A stretch of 64,000 bases of DNA from the NCBI RefSeq assembly GCF_014805625.2, contig NW_023998426.1, forward strand, positions 36,401 through 100,400, given 5' to 3'. How positions within the stretch are numbered: the first letter of the stretch is position 1; every line of letters begins with the position of its first letter. Under the pieces are notes generated by a model, which worked only from the letters and a program-made list of their open reading frames with translations, did not search any database and had not been told where the DNA came from. Origin of the DNA: Glossina fuscipes. Its lineage: Eukaryota; Arthropoda; Insecta; Diptera; Glossinidae. Position numbers and translations under genes: made by a program. Shown here piece after piece: positions 36,511 through 50,153 of the stretch.

Positions 36511-38504
36511 CAAAACCATAGGCAGCTTTTCGCCATTACCTCGTTTCTGCCAAAGGTGGAGAAGGATGTTACGCTATAATAACGCCAACAACGATACCTT
36601 ATAACTAAATATGTAGTAAAAAATTCTTATAAAATATTTTTCTTTTTTTTTTTTATAAAAATCTTTTTCCTTTCATTCTCCTCATATATACGTTTTCTTT
36701 TTTTTTTTTTTTTTTTTTTTAATTTTCACAAATAATCAACATTTTCCTTTTTTTCATTTTTTATTTTCAGAGAAAATGTTTATGCTCTGCGTGTCAACAT
36801 TACTACAATCACCATCAGTTACATCATAGTCCAGTACACATAAACATACAAAAGTTTTGCTTTTATCATAGCAATCACCGTAATAATCATCATCGTCGTC
36901 ATACACATTGTGGCACATTGGCATCAAGTATAATTATCAGCCTAAAAATGGTCTTAGGCTAAAAGGTGTTTATCAACGAAAATATAAAAATTAACAAAAA
37001 AAAAAAAAAAAAAGGCAAATTCTTCCGCAACTTTACATTTTAAACATATACACCCCCACACATGCATGAAAATATATTTAAAAAGTTAATATTATATCTT
37101 CAGTTAATGAACATCTTTACAAATTTTATATATGTACTATGCTATGATGCATACTGTATGAAATTATTGTTTCCTTTCTGTTGCCTACAATTAGGTGTCA
37201 ATAATGCTTAAAAAATTATTTCCGCGTAAAACTTTAATTTCTTAACGTTTCATTCATTACAATTTAGTCAGTAGGATAGAGACATCCCTTAGAGCCTGTC
37301 AAACATCCTCTAGAGCAAGGTCAGAAAGTCTTTAGATTGGGTATGATGGTGATTCATTAAAGTCGCATTTATCCGGTATTTTTACTATCTGCAACTTTTG
37401 TAGATCGCAAATGTTAATCACATAGGACTAAATTTTAACACATACGCTCTTCGCGATGAACATCTAGTTTGTACCAGAAGAAGAAATTTAAAATGAATAA
37501 ATAAAAATCGTATTGACAAATTGACGAAATGTTTAGATTAAAACTTTAAGAATGCAAGTCAGTGCTGGGCTTTATAGAGCTACACCAGTACACTCCTTAT
37601 TCCGAAAGGATCATGTGAAGGAGAGGGAACAACGCAGCAGCTCGAGCTACTAACCGTACATCCAACTTAATGTTGCCCTTTACATTTCCCTAATGACGCA
37701 TTTAAACTGCATACGGATTCCCATTCCAAATGCTGCTCCCATTAATATCCTAAGCATGATAATTAGTGGTTTTCTTAACTCAGAAATTCCATTTACTCAA
37801 TGCAATCTTCTTCTCCTTAGGCACGTTACTTTTCACTAATCCTTCCACCTATTCGCCTTTCCTTCTTGTTTTCCTATGGTTTATTACTTTTCACCGTTTC
37901 TACAGCGCCGACTTTCTATGCACGCTTGATGCCCTCTCCGCATACCTTTACTCACCGTCTTGCCCATCATTCCAAAGAAGAAATGAAAAAATCGTTAAAA
38001 CTGCAAACTTCAGCTAAATCTAAATAGTTGGTCTTGCTTTAATCAATCCCTTCCACTATCTCATTGCTAATCTGCGGCTAAATTATGGGTAACTCAGGTT
38101 AGAGATCGTCTCCTGAAGATGTTAGAAGTTTTTAAATAACCGCAGTATACTTTTGCACCGTTTCAGTTTTCGATGGAGGGAAGAACATTTAATACAGCTT
38201 TTTAGCATTGCTTGCTTTCTATTTAATTAATTCGAACACAGATCTGCCTTAAAAAATATGTCATGTAGTGTCGATTCTTGCTGGCGAAAGATTCATGCAT
38301 GAAAGAGTAAACGTTAACAAATGCTGCGTACTAAGCGATCCCGGAACAGTGCATAGTTCACTTCACGAAACATATGTTTATACCTATCACCGGAGAATGA
38401 CAATATTTTAATCAAATATGCAACCGAAGCTAAAGATATCCTTCATATCATGAATGTGAGTCATGACAGCAAACTCAAAAGGGGTAGCTTATCTGTCATA
38501 AAAG

Positions 38505-38770
38505 CTCCTTAAACGCTAAATGGAACACCATTAACGAAGTAAAACGTATTACAGGTAATCGCGGAGAGAAGACTTTTTGCTACACCCTTGGTCTCTGGCG
38601 TAATCAGCAAACTGAGCAAGCCAAACTTTCGGCTTCCGCCGAAGTCAGTAATTGAGGACGATGCAGTGAAAAAGACAGAGACCTTAATTCTAATCCTTTC
38701 TCCACAATATACAACCGACGTTAACGGAATCAAGATCAAAATATTTTCAAGAATAAATTCATAAATGCTG
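38505..38770 (+). other. Unidentified, possibly coding relic
   Basis: One plus-strand frame gives KWNTINEVKRITGNRGEK and stays open for some distance, while the minus strand also carries a 76-codon frame. The Trp-x-x-Ile-Asn-x-x-x-x-Ile-Thr-Gly pattern is reminiscent of the linker before the reverse transcriptase domain in non-LTR elements. I see no catalytic motif, so this is only a hint of an old retroelement. Confidence 0.2.
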
Positions 38771-40030
38771 TGTGGCGACCAAAAAACTTCTCAAGCAATT
38801 GATGAATTTGTCTTGGGAGCAACTAGTTGTATGGATATCCTGAAACGACCTGGACAACGACTAGAGTTTTTTTTTTTTTTTTCTTTCTTTAACACTGAGC
38901 CCATGTCGTAGTTAGCGTTTTACTTATCTTGTTTATCTGAGTATCGTGCTTTGAAATAAATAAACGTTAATTATAATAAGTAACTTGCAGCCTTCTCCAT
39001 TTATAATCCTTTGCAACGATCGCCCTTCTTAAATGTACATATATAGCCGACCTACTCGCAATGGATGGACATTGCAAAAATTAACTGAATAAATTAAAAC
39101 GCACGAGAGTCTTCAGTAAGGTTTTTTTAAAGGAATTAAGGAACGTCCGTCCGTACGTGGTTTATAAAGCCGCGTAAAACTTGAAGAATGGCACTAATAT
39201 CCCCCATCGAATGGCACTAATTTTATATCCCGATTGGATCTCGAAATATAAGCATAAAAACGAACGAGATCTGTCTACTACCAAACTACTGCAAAATATT
39301 TTTATCAGTAACCTAAGTCCGGAATCGGCAAACAAAGCGTCCTAGCATTATCAGCAAACGATTGGCTTACGAAGTGTTTACTTAAGGGGTATCGCCTGCA
39401 TATACAGCACGTTAAGGAAATGATTTTTATTTACATCGTAAGGTGAATTATTTTCAAATTTCATATAAATTTATTTGAATACACAAAGTTAATAAAATTA
39501 ATAATCGACCGTCATTATCAGCGGCATCTTCACTTACATACATATATTTCGCGTGTGTTATCACATTTATGCATCGATTAAAGTAAAAAATTTATGATTA
39601 TCATTAATTTGATGACAAAGTCAGTTGGCTGATGGTGTGTAAATATTTACCAAAACATTTCATATACATATATATATATATATATATATTCTTTTAAACG
39701 TTATATTCACAGCACAACCCTTAAAATTGTTTAAAAAAGTGGAGAAATTTTTAATATACGCTGCATAGATGCGTTTACCCTCAACTTTAGAAGAAGAAAA
39801 AAATTTCTAAGGAAATGTTTGTATATAAATACGTGGCTTTTAAAATGTCTGCGCATATATGTCGGTCTCTACCTTAAAAGAAAAGGCTGACAAGCAAGAT
39901 TTTAGTATACATGCATTAACATGATTCTTGGATACCCATCATCTCAGTTAGCCGAATGATCGCTTTATTATAAATGTGATTTATATTTATTTAGTGTTTC
40001 CTAAACATTCTGTATTTTATAAATCTGTAT
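38771..40030. other. No gene seen
   Basis: AT-rich sequence with a TA microsatellite at about 39668-39690 and a fragment of the dispersed GTCCGTCCGTACG-type repeat at about 39140-39260. No coding exon or RNA gene is recognised. Confidence 0.4.
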
Positions 40031-40469
40031 TGTGAGGACCCTAAGTCGTCCCTAGTTTTGGCCTCATGGGTTCTCCGTTTCTGGGGGAAAGAAAGAGTGC
40101 TACTCTAAGTTAGAGAGTAACCAAGTTTAGGATAGAAAATAGGAATAGAATAAGAATAGGGTAAGAATAGAATAAGAATAGAATAGAAATAGAATAAGAA
40201 TAGGATAGGAATAGGATAAGACTAGAATAAGAGTAGAATAAGTTGGAATAATTTAGAGTTAGCCTTAGTTTGAGAGTCTTAGTTTGAGAGTGTTAGGGGG
40301 AGTCGGTTTTGAAAGTTGGTCGTGACCGGTTGTACAGTCCGCCGCGATTTCGATGGTTATAAGATAAAGAGAAAATAAAGATCCCTTGCGAATATAAATT
40401 TTCTTGTGTTTTCCTGAGTCGGTGAGCTGCGCCATCCCCAGAGAATGGGCCGAAAGGCCCTCACTGTAT
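40026..40469 (+). mobile_element. Solo LTR with 5-bp target-site duplication
   Basis: The element body is 40031-40464 (434 bp). It begins TGTGAGGACC and ends GGCCCTCAC, giving imperfect terminal inverted repeats (TGTGAGG / CCTCAC). It is flanked by TGTAT on both sides (40026-40030 and 40465-40469), a 5-bp target-site duplication. Inside lie a degenerate GAATAGAATAA-type repeat (40130-40245) and a possible poly(A) signal (AAAATAAAG at about 40373) near the 3' third. No gag or pol lies next to it, so it is a solo LTR left by recombination. The 5-bp duplication and TGTGAGG end would fit a BEL/Pao-type element, but the family is not certain. Confidence 0.75.
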
Positions 40470-43400
40470 GTGTGTGTGTATTTGGTTTTTGTTTTTTATA
40501 AAATACATTATATAAAGAATATATAAAGAAAGATTTAATAAAGCAAAAACCTGCATAGCCAGTTGAATCTTTCAGAAAATTTGACTTAAGTATCTATTCC
40601 GCGGCTCTTTTCTCGAAAGTGAAACTCATCCATCAGATAATGGCTCTTTTGTCAAAAGCGAAGCTGAAAGTGTTTCCCCGGCTCATGTGGCAATTCCCCA
40701 CCTCTTTTATAGAGAGTAAAGTCTACAGTTAGCCGGTCGTAATGCTTTTAGCAAAAGGCTAAAATTCACTTAAATCCACATTTCATTGATCTTACGAGAT
40801 ATGTACTTTCTATGTTTCCTTCATTGGGCATTGTACGTCTGAATGAACATCGTTACTACTTTCATTCATGAATCTTCAATTTTGTATGCCTATGTACGTG
40901 CAAGTGATGTGATGGGTATTATTTGATGTTACAAACAGAACAATGCATTTAATACGCATTCAGTCGTTGTAGGTGAATATATAAAAAACTGCAATTTCAA
41001 TATCAATAACAATTTAGAATGACTGCTTCATACCAATGACGCGTTGACGATGATATTAAAGTAGGAAATGCATTTTCAAGTGATTTCCATCGTTTACGTA
41101 TGCAGTCCAAAGGCAATGTAATAAGGGCGGTTGTATAAGTTAAGATATAGTATGTACAGCAAGTACGTTGTATGAAAAGTAGTACGACGCCAGGGTGAAA
41201 TCTATACGACATTCATACTTCGGCGTCTACTTGGATGTACTTAGGGGAATGCGATCGCAAAAGAAACGTAAACCAAGGACCTTTGTTTCTTTTAGCTGTT
41301 GCACACATATATATGCGACTGTGTGTATGTGCGCGTGGATGTGCGTTTATTCTGTGACATGCATATGGTGATGTTGAAGAGTTTTAATGGATTTTTAAGA
41401 GTTGGATTTTTGTTTTACATAACTTTTAGGCTTTTTTTATATATATATCCATGTATGTATGTATGTATGTATGTATGTGCGTATGTATGTGTAAAAGAAG
41501 AAACGTTAATGAACTTTAAAGCCCCGTTTTTATTTTTTTGTTTTTATTTTTCTTCTTCTTCTTCTTCTTCTTATTAAATATTTGCATATGAAGACCTCTA
41601 TGTTAACAAAAGAAAAAGACAAAATACATCAATCATTGTTTGCATACTTTTTTCTTCCTCTACGTTTTTTTGACAAATTAAATTTTCTAGGCTTACATTG
41701 CAAAGATATCCTTATCAATAGCATAAGCCTGCGACTCAAGGCTTTCTCTATTAACACGAATTATTATAAGACATGAAAGTGTCTACTAAAACATAAGAAT
41801 GCTATAAACTCCTTATGCAACCGCTAACTGCAAGCAATTTCTTTTTCTTATGAACTTTGGGAACGTTAAGAATGGAAAATAAAGAAGGAAAGAAAGCTTT
41901 ATAAATATTTAGATTATTTGCATATTAATACAGTTGTAAGCAACAAATGTTACTCGCCATGAAAAGAGAGAAAAAAAAAAAAACCGAAAATACATACATT
42001 ATACCTCGTAATCCTTGGCAGAAAACTAAAGTAAATCATATCCTCTAAAAAACATTACAAAAGAAAAAGAGAAGGTTATCTTTCTTAAATGGAGTTAGGC
42101 AACGAATTCAGGAAATACTTTTTTTTTTACTCGTTAAATAGTTTGGTTATCTCATTCCATTGCACGTAGATAATAAAATACGATAAAAAAAGGGAATAGG
42201 AACAAACATAAGATTCCATTATATAGAATGAGACTTGCCTTTAACCACCGATTATGTTGATATCTGCCTTCAAGCAGCGCGAAGCATTTAATCCACAGTC
42301 TTGATTTTAATTATTACCCATGATAGGACTAACTATTTACGAAAATTTACAATCAAACCTTGAATTCTTTTAACTTTCGGTGCAAGCGCTATTTAGGGTT
42401 TCGGAAACACCCCTTCTTCCCGCATATTAATATGAAACTGAAAACAGTGGCTGTCAATGGCTGGAAGTTTTCAAGAGTCCTTCATACTAGACTTGCTGAT
42501 GCTGTAAGGAGAACATATCACAAAACGATATTTGTAATTTTGTAGTCTTTACAACGGATGGTAATGCTTCATTTATTCCGTCAATCCATATCTTCATTTT
42601 GGTGCAGTAGTCGCGTCTTACGCATAGTTAAGCGGCTAAGTTTGAAGCGCAAACAGCCTAAACAATGCTAAAATCTTTTAGTTCAATCATTCGGTAGAGA
42701 TTTAAATAACGATGACTTAAGATCACTTGGCTTAGTTGGCAATGCTGAATAGAGTTTGTCAAGCTGAAGTTTTCACTAATCGTCAAGTTATCCTGGATCC
42801 AATGCGAAGGAAAGTTTTTACTTATAATTGCTCAGGCAAACGCCGACCGTATGTTCGATACTGAAGCATTCTTAAATCTTACAAGAATTTACCTAACGAT
42901 CTGCATCCATTGGACGTAATGTTCTTTTGTGCACGAACTGCATTAAATTTTGTCAGCTAAAAAATAAACCAACCAACCAAAATAAACCAATGAAGACAAT
43001 AGATCTTTATCTGTATTAAAATCACTAAATCAAAAACTTACTTCATCAGGGAGCTACGCTTAATCTTAAATTCATTAAATCAACGATATACAAAGGTCTC
43101 AACTTTTATTCACTTCATTCATCAACAAATTTCGCTCGATATTAAATTGAGAAAAGCCATTTTTTTCTAAAATTCTTTAACTGCATTAAAACCATTTGCT
43201 AACGAACTACGCCTGAACCTTAATTTATCAAACTAACATATGCCAACGTCTGCCTGATTGTCTTAAATTTATTCGACAGTATATTCGATATTGAATTCGT
43301 TATGCCAACAATGTATGGTGGCTACGTGTGTGATGCTTGATTACGTCTTGAAGATCGCAGAGTTCAAATGTGTTCACGACCAAAAGCGGCCAGAATTATG

Positions 43401-45764
43401 AGATACGAATGTTTGCATGTCCTTCTTACACTGTATTGACTCTTCTAAACTTTTTCACCACCAGTTCAGCTTATACCCTAAGCGCATGCTTTAGCTGCGC
43501 CTTATTGCCGGCTATTCTCGATACTGAAAAAAAGGTTCGTTATGGCTAGTCTTGACCTTGAACGAACACTTAAAGCCGAATCGAAAAAGCTGAGTGCATA
43601 TAGAGAGATGAAAGGGAACAATTAATGTCTGCTTCGCCACAAAACATATTTCATGCCGATGCTTCGCCACGGACGCTTGCTTGATTTGGAAAAGAAAACC
43701 TGACTACCCTTTGAGTTTGCATAAAACTGTTCTTCAAGAACAGCTTACCATCTACTTCATGAGAATTTTTCTTTCCTTGTACTCTTTTTTCATCGACAAG
43801 CAAAAGCAAATCTTCTTTGCAAAGAAACAGGAAGAACATTAGGAAGTGGCCCATGAGAGCCTTGCATACAATAACTATTCTTGATTTAAAATTTTGCAGA
43901 ATAAGAATCAGTGCTGTAGTTAAGAATATAAATTATGCAGAACATTTTTATTTATTATATAATCCGCTACGCTTACCATGCTTCGGGAATTCGCTAATGT
44001 TACGCTTATATACGATAACATGTTCGTATTTAACGGGAAACCTCGTTTCCAGTCATAGGTTTTTTTTTCTTAATATTCCTCAGATTATTTTCGTATCATC
44101 GGCTTGTGAATAATTTTATTAAGATAAGTATATAAAGTAATTACGGAAATTGTTTACAAAACTTTAAAGTCAGATATTTACCGAGATTAGGGTTTTATTC
44201 GCTGACCAAGTTCTCTTTCCAAAGGCTACGATTCCAGTCTTTAGGTTTTAAGGAAGTGCTTGTAGATCTTTAGGACTCGTTTCCTTTTAATATTTTTATT
44301 TGTTGGATTTATTTTTCTTATTCACCAAGTTGCAGACACCGGTCGGGACAAGCATCAAAACTACTTATGTGCTTTTATTACTTTCCAAATATTTTAAGGA
44401 GATTTCGTTTTCCACAGAATGAGTCACTTTGAGTTTATGCTAGAGTTTTATTATAAAATATACGATTCTCGTAATGATATTATTTACGCTTATTTAGCAT
44501 GTTATACTTATAATGCTATAAATTTGCTACTTTGCATATACTTCGGGGAATGTGTCTTTAAAAGAAAATGAAATCAACAAAAATTTTCAAATACAAGCTT
44601 CTAATAGGTATCCAAAGATTCGACTTAAACATAGCATAATTTTTTTTTTTTCTTTTTATATATGCTCGCACGCACTTACAACTTAACATTTTGTCTGCAA
44701 TTGCATACCATATCCACAAATGTACGCTTACATACGAGAACGGCAGCATTTTTGGGATAAGTCAAGACCCAGTAAGCCTTATTAGGCATATGTTTTCATA
44801 CAATAAAGATATATACATACATATATAAATATATATCTGCGTAACTAAACGCCCGCGTTATTGTTGTTGTGGAAGGGGAAGAAATCTAACAATGCATAAA
44901 GCTGTAAAACATAAAAATTAATATTATTTCAGTCCAACAGCTGGGACAAATATACCAAAGGCAACATATTCTATGCAAGCCCTAGCATAACAATAATATC
45001 TTAAAAATACAAAAGATGTAAAAACAAATAAGAAAAACAAAAACTGAACTTAAGCTTAAGTTTATTTATATGTCCCGTATAGTCTTTGGCATGCAAATGA
45101 ACTATAAGCAGCAACGGCGGCAATAATAGCGAAAAGTTATTATAGAGCAGTTGCTTAAAAGCTGAGATTATAAAAAGGAAAAAATTATTGCTTATATAAA
45201 CAGTTTTTATTCAACAAAGAAATTTTCGAAAAAAAAAAAAACAAGAAAATAAGGGACTCGATTGCTTGTCAATATTTAAAGGCGGTGTAAGTTAAGGCCT
45301 TCGCGCTGTATGAATACTCGCGCTCACCTTGCATTTTCCTACTTTTTCGCTTTAAGCGAAGATAACGCCATAAAACAATTATCGAGAAAAGAGAGTAATT
45401 AACATGTTTATTTGTTTTGTTTGGTGCAATAGCAACAACAGCAAAAGAAAAAAAAAAAAAAAGAGAGGAAAACACTATCACATAAAACCAAACATAATCA
45501 TAAACATTTATTCAATATGCACATCCTGCTGCTGCTGCTGCTGCTGCCACTGCTTTTGGAGCTGCTAAGACTTTCACTCCACTCGCGTCCTGTTCCTTAG
45601 CAAACTGAACAACAATCTTTTTAACTTCTTAGCATTTAAGCAAGTATGTGTGCAAGCATGTAGATGTAAATGCCATAAAATTTCATAATCTCTCCCACTT
45701 TCTTTTCCCTTCTTTCGCATAGTTAAACTATCATCCATTTATTCCATTCTTTCTTTCTCTTTCT

Positions 45765-45824
<60 letters not shown>

Positions 45825-47980
45825 GTCTCTGTCTCTGTCTTTCTTTTGCCTCCTGCCTTTTATTATTACTCGTAAAGTGCATGGCTGCCCCGTTGTTCAC
45901 AAAACATTTCAATAAATATGCAGAAACGTTTTATATGCTACTTAAGCATAGTTGGCAGCAAGTAAGCAAGCAAAGCTAGTTAGCTGGTGAAGCAGACAAG
46001 TTAGCATATGAACCCATGTTAGCAATAAAACATTTTGTTAAGTGCTAAATAAATTCATATAATGAGTGTTTGCGGCAGTTAAAAGAAATTCATTTCAATT
46101 TCTTTTTTTTTTTTTTTTTTCTTTCTTTTCTACTTTTTTTTTTTTTTATTATCTTAGTACATGTTTTTATGGTCTATATTTTAAGTGATGAATTTTTCTC
46201 TGCCTATAAACATGACAATGTATAAACAACTGCTGTCGTATCAATGCGATAGATCATAAAAATAAGACAAAAACATTAAAAGTTAGGTCGAATCAATTAA
46301 TTCACAAAATTGCTGGTTATCTCTCATAATTAATACCATTTTTATACTTAATAAAGAAATCATATTTATGAATTCCATATATATATATATATAAATATAT
46401 ATACATATATATATAAAGTAATTAAGTGTAAGATTTTAATTAAGGTGAAGAATCAATTTTTATGCAGAGTTCCCTAACGAAATGGATTAAATGCCGTACC
46501 GTAGTTTTCAAAATTAAAAATCAATGTTTTCAAAACCAACGAATAAAGACAGGCAGGTTGACATTTTTTAGATTCATATTTACATCAGTTGTATCGGACG
46601 CTACAGAGCGCCTTACATATGCATAAGATATTCCGATGCTGAAAATAAATTTTTGCTTTTATTTCTAAGCATACGTTTAATGGTCTCCTCGAATACTATT
46701 TTTGAACTGTCTTTCCTATCATCCCCAAGAGTTGTCACAAAGGGCATAGCTTATCCAAGAAGAGCGTTTTAGAGCCTCTCGGTCTGCATGAGCAGACAAT
46801 AGACTTTTATATTTCGATAAAGATACAACGCTAATGGCATGGATCAACTACGCTACGGCTAACCACTATCTCTTTTTATGTCCTCTCTACTTTCGGAGGT
46901 GATGCTCTGAATGATTAGGCAAATTGGAAAAAAAAAAAACAATATTCGCATTATGGCAAATCAAAGCTAATGAAAAAAAATTACATTTATCTTATAACGA
47001 ATGTTTAATGCCCGTCAACTCAAAGCAATTTATTAAGAATTCGATTGGATACTTAACTCAAGTGTTAGTTTAAGTGATACTCATAGAATAAACGTACAAC
47101 AAGCAAGAAAGTTATATTCTGCTGAGGCTGAACCTTGCATGCCCACCACCATTAAAATCTTTAGCGTCCCATGCTTCCATTTATGGTCATAAAGAAGTTA
47201 TTCGGATAAAATTTATCTTTTCACGATCACTAAAAGGCATTGTGAAGAAAAAAATTAGTCCATCACTTCGTGACACCCATCATAATTAATTTAGAACGAA
47301 CACATTTACCTGGTCGCCTTTTACTCCCCATGTTCTTGTCCATGTGACGCCCACATTATTATGGAAAAATTAATTCATCACGTCGTTATGTCCACAGTAT
47401 TTTTTTTTTTTAGAATTAACATATTTTTAGGCGGATAATAAATAGCTTCCTTGGAAGAATGCACAAAATGGTCCATACTCCAAACAGGAGGATGAGAAAA
47501 ACACACACTACATGAATGGACAGACAGACAGACGTGGCTCAATCAATGAAAAATGACAAAGCTGGTGAAGAGTATACATAGTTTACAGGGCCTCTGAAGC
47601 TCTCTTTTGGGTGTGGCAAATCTTATGACAAAATGCCTTTACCTCCATCCTTTGGTAATGGGTATAAAAATTTACTACGCTTGCATCCTTTGTTTATTGG
47701 TCTAAAAATTTTCACTTTTGCGAACGTAAGCAATACGTAGAGAAGCTAGGGATAGACCCGCCTTTCATTATACCGGTCGTATCAAATTCATTTTCTGAAC
47801 GGAAACTAAGTAGATCTGACCTTCTGTGCGTGTTGTTGTCTTTTGTTCAACCTACAGGTAGTAATTTTTGATATATGTTGACGCAATTTGGTAAACCATC
47901 GCGTTTTACTCCTACACAACACCTCACTTTGAAAAGTCGTTACATGAATAACTGTATTAAACGAAGTGTTGTAAGTATTT
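40470..47980. other. Gene-poor region
   Basis: No conserved coding exon is recognised. Simple repeats include (TATG)n at 41452-41480, (CTT)n at 41550-41572, (CTG)n at 45526-45548 and a long CT tract at 45749-45842. Poly(T) at about 46102-46120 and poly(A) at 45450-45463 are also present. Dispersed repeat words (GGACAGACAGACAGACG) occur at about 47518-47534. The GCTTCGCCAC word occurs twice at 43629-43670. Confidence 0.4.
45749..45842 (+). repeat. (CT)n microsatellite
   Basis: A long TTTCTC to CTCTCT array ending in CTGTCTCTGTC units. It is the longest dinucleotide tract in the window. Confidence 0.95.
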
Positions 47981-48092
47981 GTAGTGTTTTTATTTCTTAC
48001 TCATATATATATATAAATATACAATAATTATATCATTAAAGATTGTCGTTAAGCACATTATTTCAATTTTTACGCAATTATAGATAGTAAGT

Positions 48093-48098
48093 TTTATT
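48093..48098 (-). promoter_or_regulatory. Poly(A) signal for the transporter gene
   Basis: AATAAA on the minus strand, about 150 nt beyond the stop codon of the SLC22-type gene. A second AATAAA lies at 47989-47994. Confidence 0.45.
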
Positions 48099-48248
48099 TG
48101 CAGCTTAAGTGGTACTTACTGGCTAAACCGTTTAGTTTTCATTCTAATGATGAATAGGAACATACTACGTTTCTAACAATTTCCATGTCATCTATCAAAC
48201 TAAGCGAGAAGATAAGTTTTGTTTTCGAAAACGAAGAAATTCCAATAA

Positions 48249-50153
48249 TTATTGCTTCTTACCATATACTTCACCGTCATGCAATGTTTCTGGCAAATCA
48301 TGATTTAAAGTTTCCGGTAGAAACAATGACAACAAACCGGATATAATACCTAAGAAACCTAAAACAACTAAAGGCAACGTCTCCGATATATTAGACAAAT
48401 ATGCTACAAATGGCGCTACCATTAAGGCTACATAACCCATAAGATGTATAAATGCTAAGCCCTGAGCTCTAACCACAGTTGGCAAGATTTCAGCGGCATA
48501 TTGAGAGCCCACGTTGTAGGAAATGTTAACAAAAAAACGACCAGCCACAGCCAAAGAAGCTGAGCACAAACCCAATGGAACCGAAGAAGCGAAGAAACTT
48601 AGTAGTCCGCTTGTTATTAAACTCAAACAAAACCACCAACGTCGCCCAAGTTTATCTAAAGTAATAGCGAGTAACGTGTTGGCAGGCAATTCGGTAAAAC
48701 ATAATAACGAGAATGTAAGGAAAACATTTAAACCCAACGAATTCACATTACGAACGTGAACATCAAATATTAAGGTAATCGATAACCAGATGATAATCAT
48801 TAGGGCAAAGTTACATCTAAGACGTGGAGTTTTAAAAATATCCCACAACGAATAACGATAATGATGATCGTAGTTTTCTTGCAGTGAATTCAAGCATGAA
48901 TGAGCGAAATGCTCATAAACTTCCGGTTGAATTTGCGAATCATTTGATTTTTCCATTTTCTGTAAAATCTTAATTGCTGTCTCAATTTGACCCTGTGATA
49001 TAAGCCATCTATAAGGAGTAGAGACAATTTTCAATTATAAGGCTAATGTGATTGAATCGATTTAGATATTCACTCACCTGGCTGATTCCGGTAATATTAA
49101 GAAAGTAAATATAGCCAAAATCAAGGGAGCTGAAGTGATCAAGGCAAATAGACGCCAATTGGCCAAATAATAAGCCAACCAAGGCAACAGGCATGCAGCA
49201 GTGGTAAAAAACAAAGCAAATGATAGATTGAAAACCAAGGTCCTATAACGCGGACCTACATATTCTAGAACTGTTACAAAATCAAAGCATACATGTATCA
49301 CCGATTTTGTAGCACTTTTTTGATCTTCACTCTTACCCAATATATACATCATAGTAAAGCAATTATCGAAAGCGAAACCCATTAGAAATCGTACAATAGC
49401 AAATTGCCAAAAGTTTTGTACATAAGCCGTGATAATTCCCGCTGTACAACCCATTAAATTGCAGGCAATCAGAGAAGGTATGCGACCGTAACGATCAGCC
49501 CACCAGCCAAACAATAAACCTCCCATTATAGCCCCCAAGAAAAATAACGACTGAGCATAAGTGGCTAGCACGGCTCGCTCGCAAACCCAGTCACGCTCAC
49601 TCGCCAACGATATGTAAGGTATGTACGTGTAATTGTAATGCCAGCCAGCGTAACATGTTCGCGTAGGCCATGAAACATTTGCGGAGCTGATGTTATTTAA
49701 CAGTAATTCGGTAAAATTCACATCGTAAACCAAACATTTACTATATTCGCCATCGATTTTTGGTATGGCCAGAGATAATCTACAACAACAAGAACAACAA
49801 CAAAATTTTAATTTATTTACAAAGTGAATGAAATTTTTCTTAATCTCATACAAGCACCTTTCTGCCATTGTTAGTCCCTCCAAGTCAGGAACATTACACC
49901 AATAGTCCTCCGGTATTAAAGTGAGAAAAATTTGCGAAAAATACACAAAAGCCAAAAAGCAACTAAACGGTATCATAGAGATAAATAATATCTTTTGGAA
50001 GCGACCGAATTCACCCAGTCTCGTTAACATATCATCGAAATCCATCGTGCAAGTGCTACGCAAATTGTAGGCATTCTCTTTGAAAATTTCCTCTTCCTGC
50101 ACTTCTTCATCTTGATGACTATCGCTCATATAAAATATTTTATTAACTGACAT
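48249..50153 (-). CDS. SLC22-family organic cation/carcinine-type transporter, 4 exons
   Basis: Exons on the minus strand are 50153-49858, 49779-49337, 49270-49078 and 49008-48249, giving 563 aa. Introns are 78, 66 and 69 nt with GT-AG ends (GTGCTT, GTAAGAG and GTGAGT donors). The start is the ATG at 50153 in AAGCAAAATGTC context; the open frame upstream has only a GTG. Features: TM1 at about 53-80; a large extracellular loop at about 81-165 with sites N120-FT, N128-IS, N133-VS and N148-YT and conserved Cys; the MFS loop GWWADRYGR at 190-198; PESARWLISQGQ at 307-318, the SLC22 signature after TM6; LDKLGRRWW at 428-436; and FLPETLNHDLPETLHDGE at 540-557. The length suits the family (about 550-600 aa). 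It is a plasma-membrane transporter for small organic cations or amine conjugates. Fly relatives include CarT and Orct, but the substrate cannot be fixed from sequence. No damage is seen. Confidence 0.93.
49271..49336 (-). other. Stop-free in-frame intron 2 (66 nt)
   Basis: The donor is GGGTAAGAG and the acceptor is TTTGTAACAG. Its removal restores the expected MMYILVLEYVGPRYR sequence, while retention would insert 22 residues (starting GKSEDQKS) in the middle of the conserved TM4-TM5 region. The length is a multiple of three and there is no in-frame stop, so it is hidden inside a continuous ORF. Confidence 0.85.
49780..49857 (-). other. Stop-free in-frame intron 1 (78 nt)
   Basis: The donor is AAAGGTGCTTGTA and the acceptor is TTGTTGTTGTAG. 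Splicing restores LTMAERLSLAIPKID, whereas retention inserts 26 residues including the Cys-rich stretch CCCSCCC, encoded by GTTGTTGTT-type repeats. The donor is weaker than consensus after the GT. The length is a multiple of three. Confidence 0.85.

Larger units (their letters stand above)
33721..38500. other. Gene-poor region rich in poly(A)/poly(T) and simple repeats
   Basis: No exon is recognised. There are A/T-rich arrays at 35315-35382, an (ACT)n array at 35663-35700, poly(T) at about 36062-36089 and 36696-36720, and poly(A) at about 36473-36498 and 36997-37013. The Phe-, Lys- or Thr-rich ORFs here reflect these tracts. A G/C-richer patch at 34440-34530 is unexplained. Confidence 0.45.

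Noticed and set aside
49009..49034. Start of a separate 261-aa transporter ORF
   Set aside because: The first residues are translated intron sequence; the coding part begins at the AG acceptor after 49009 and joins the upstream exon.
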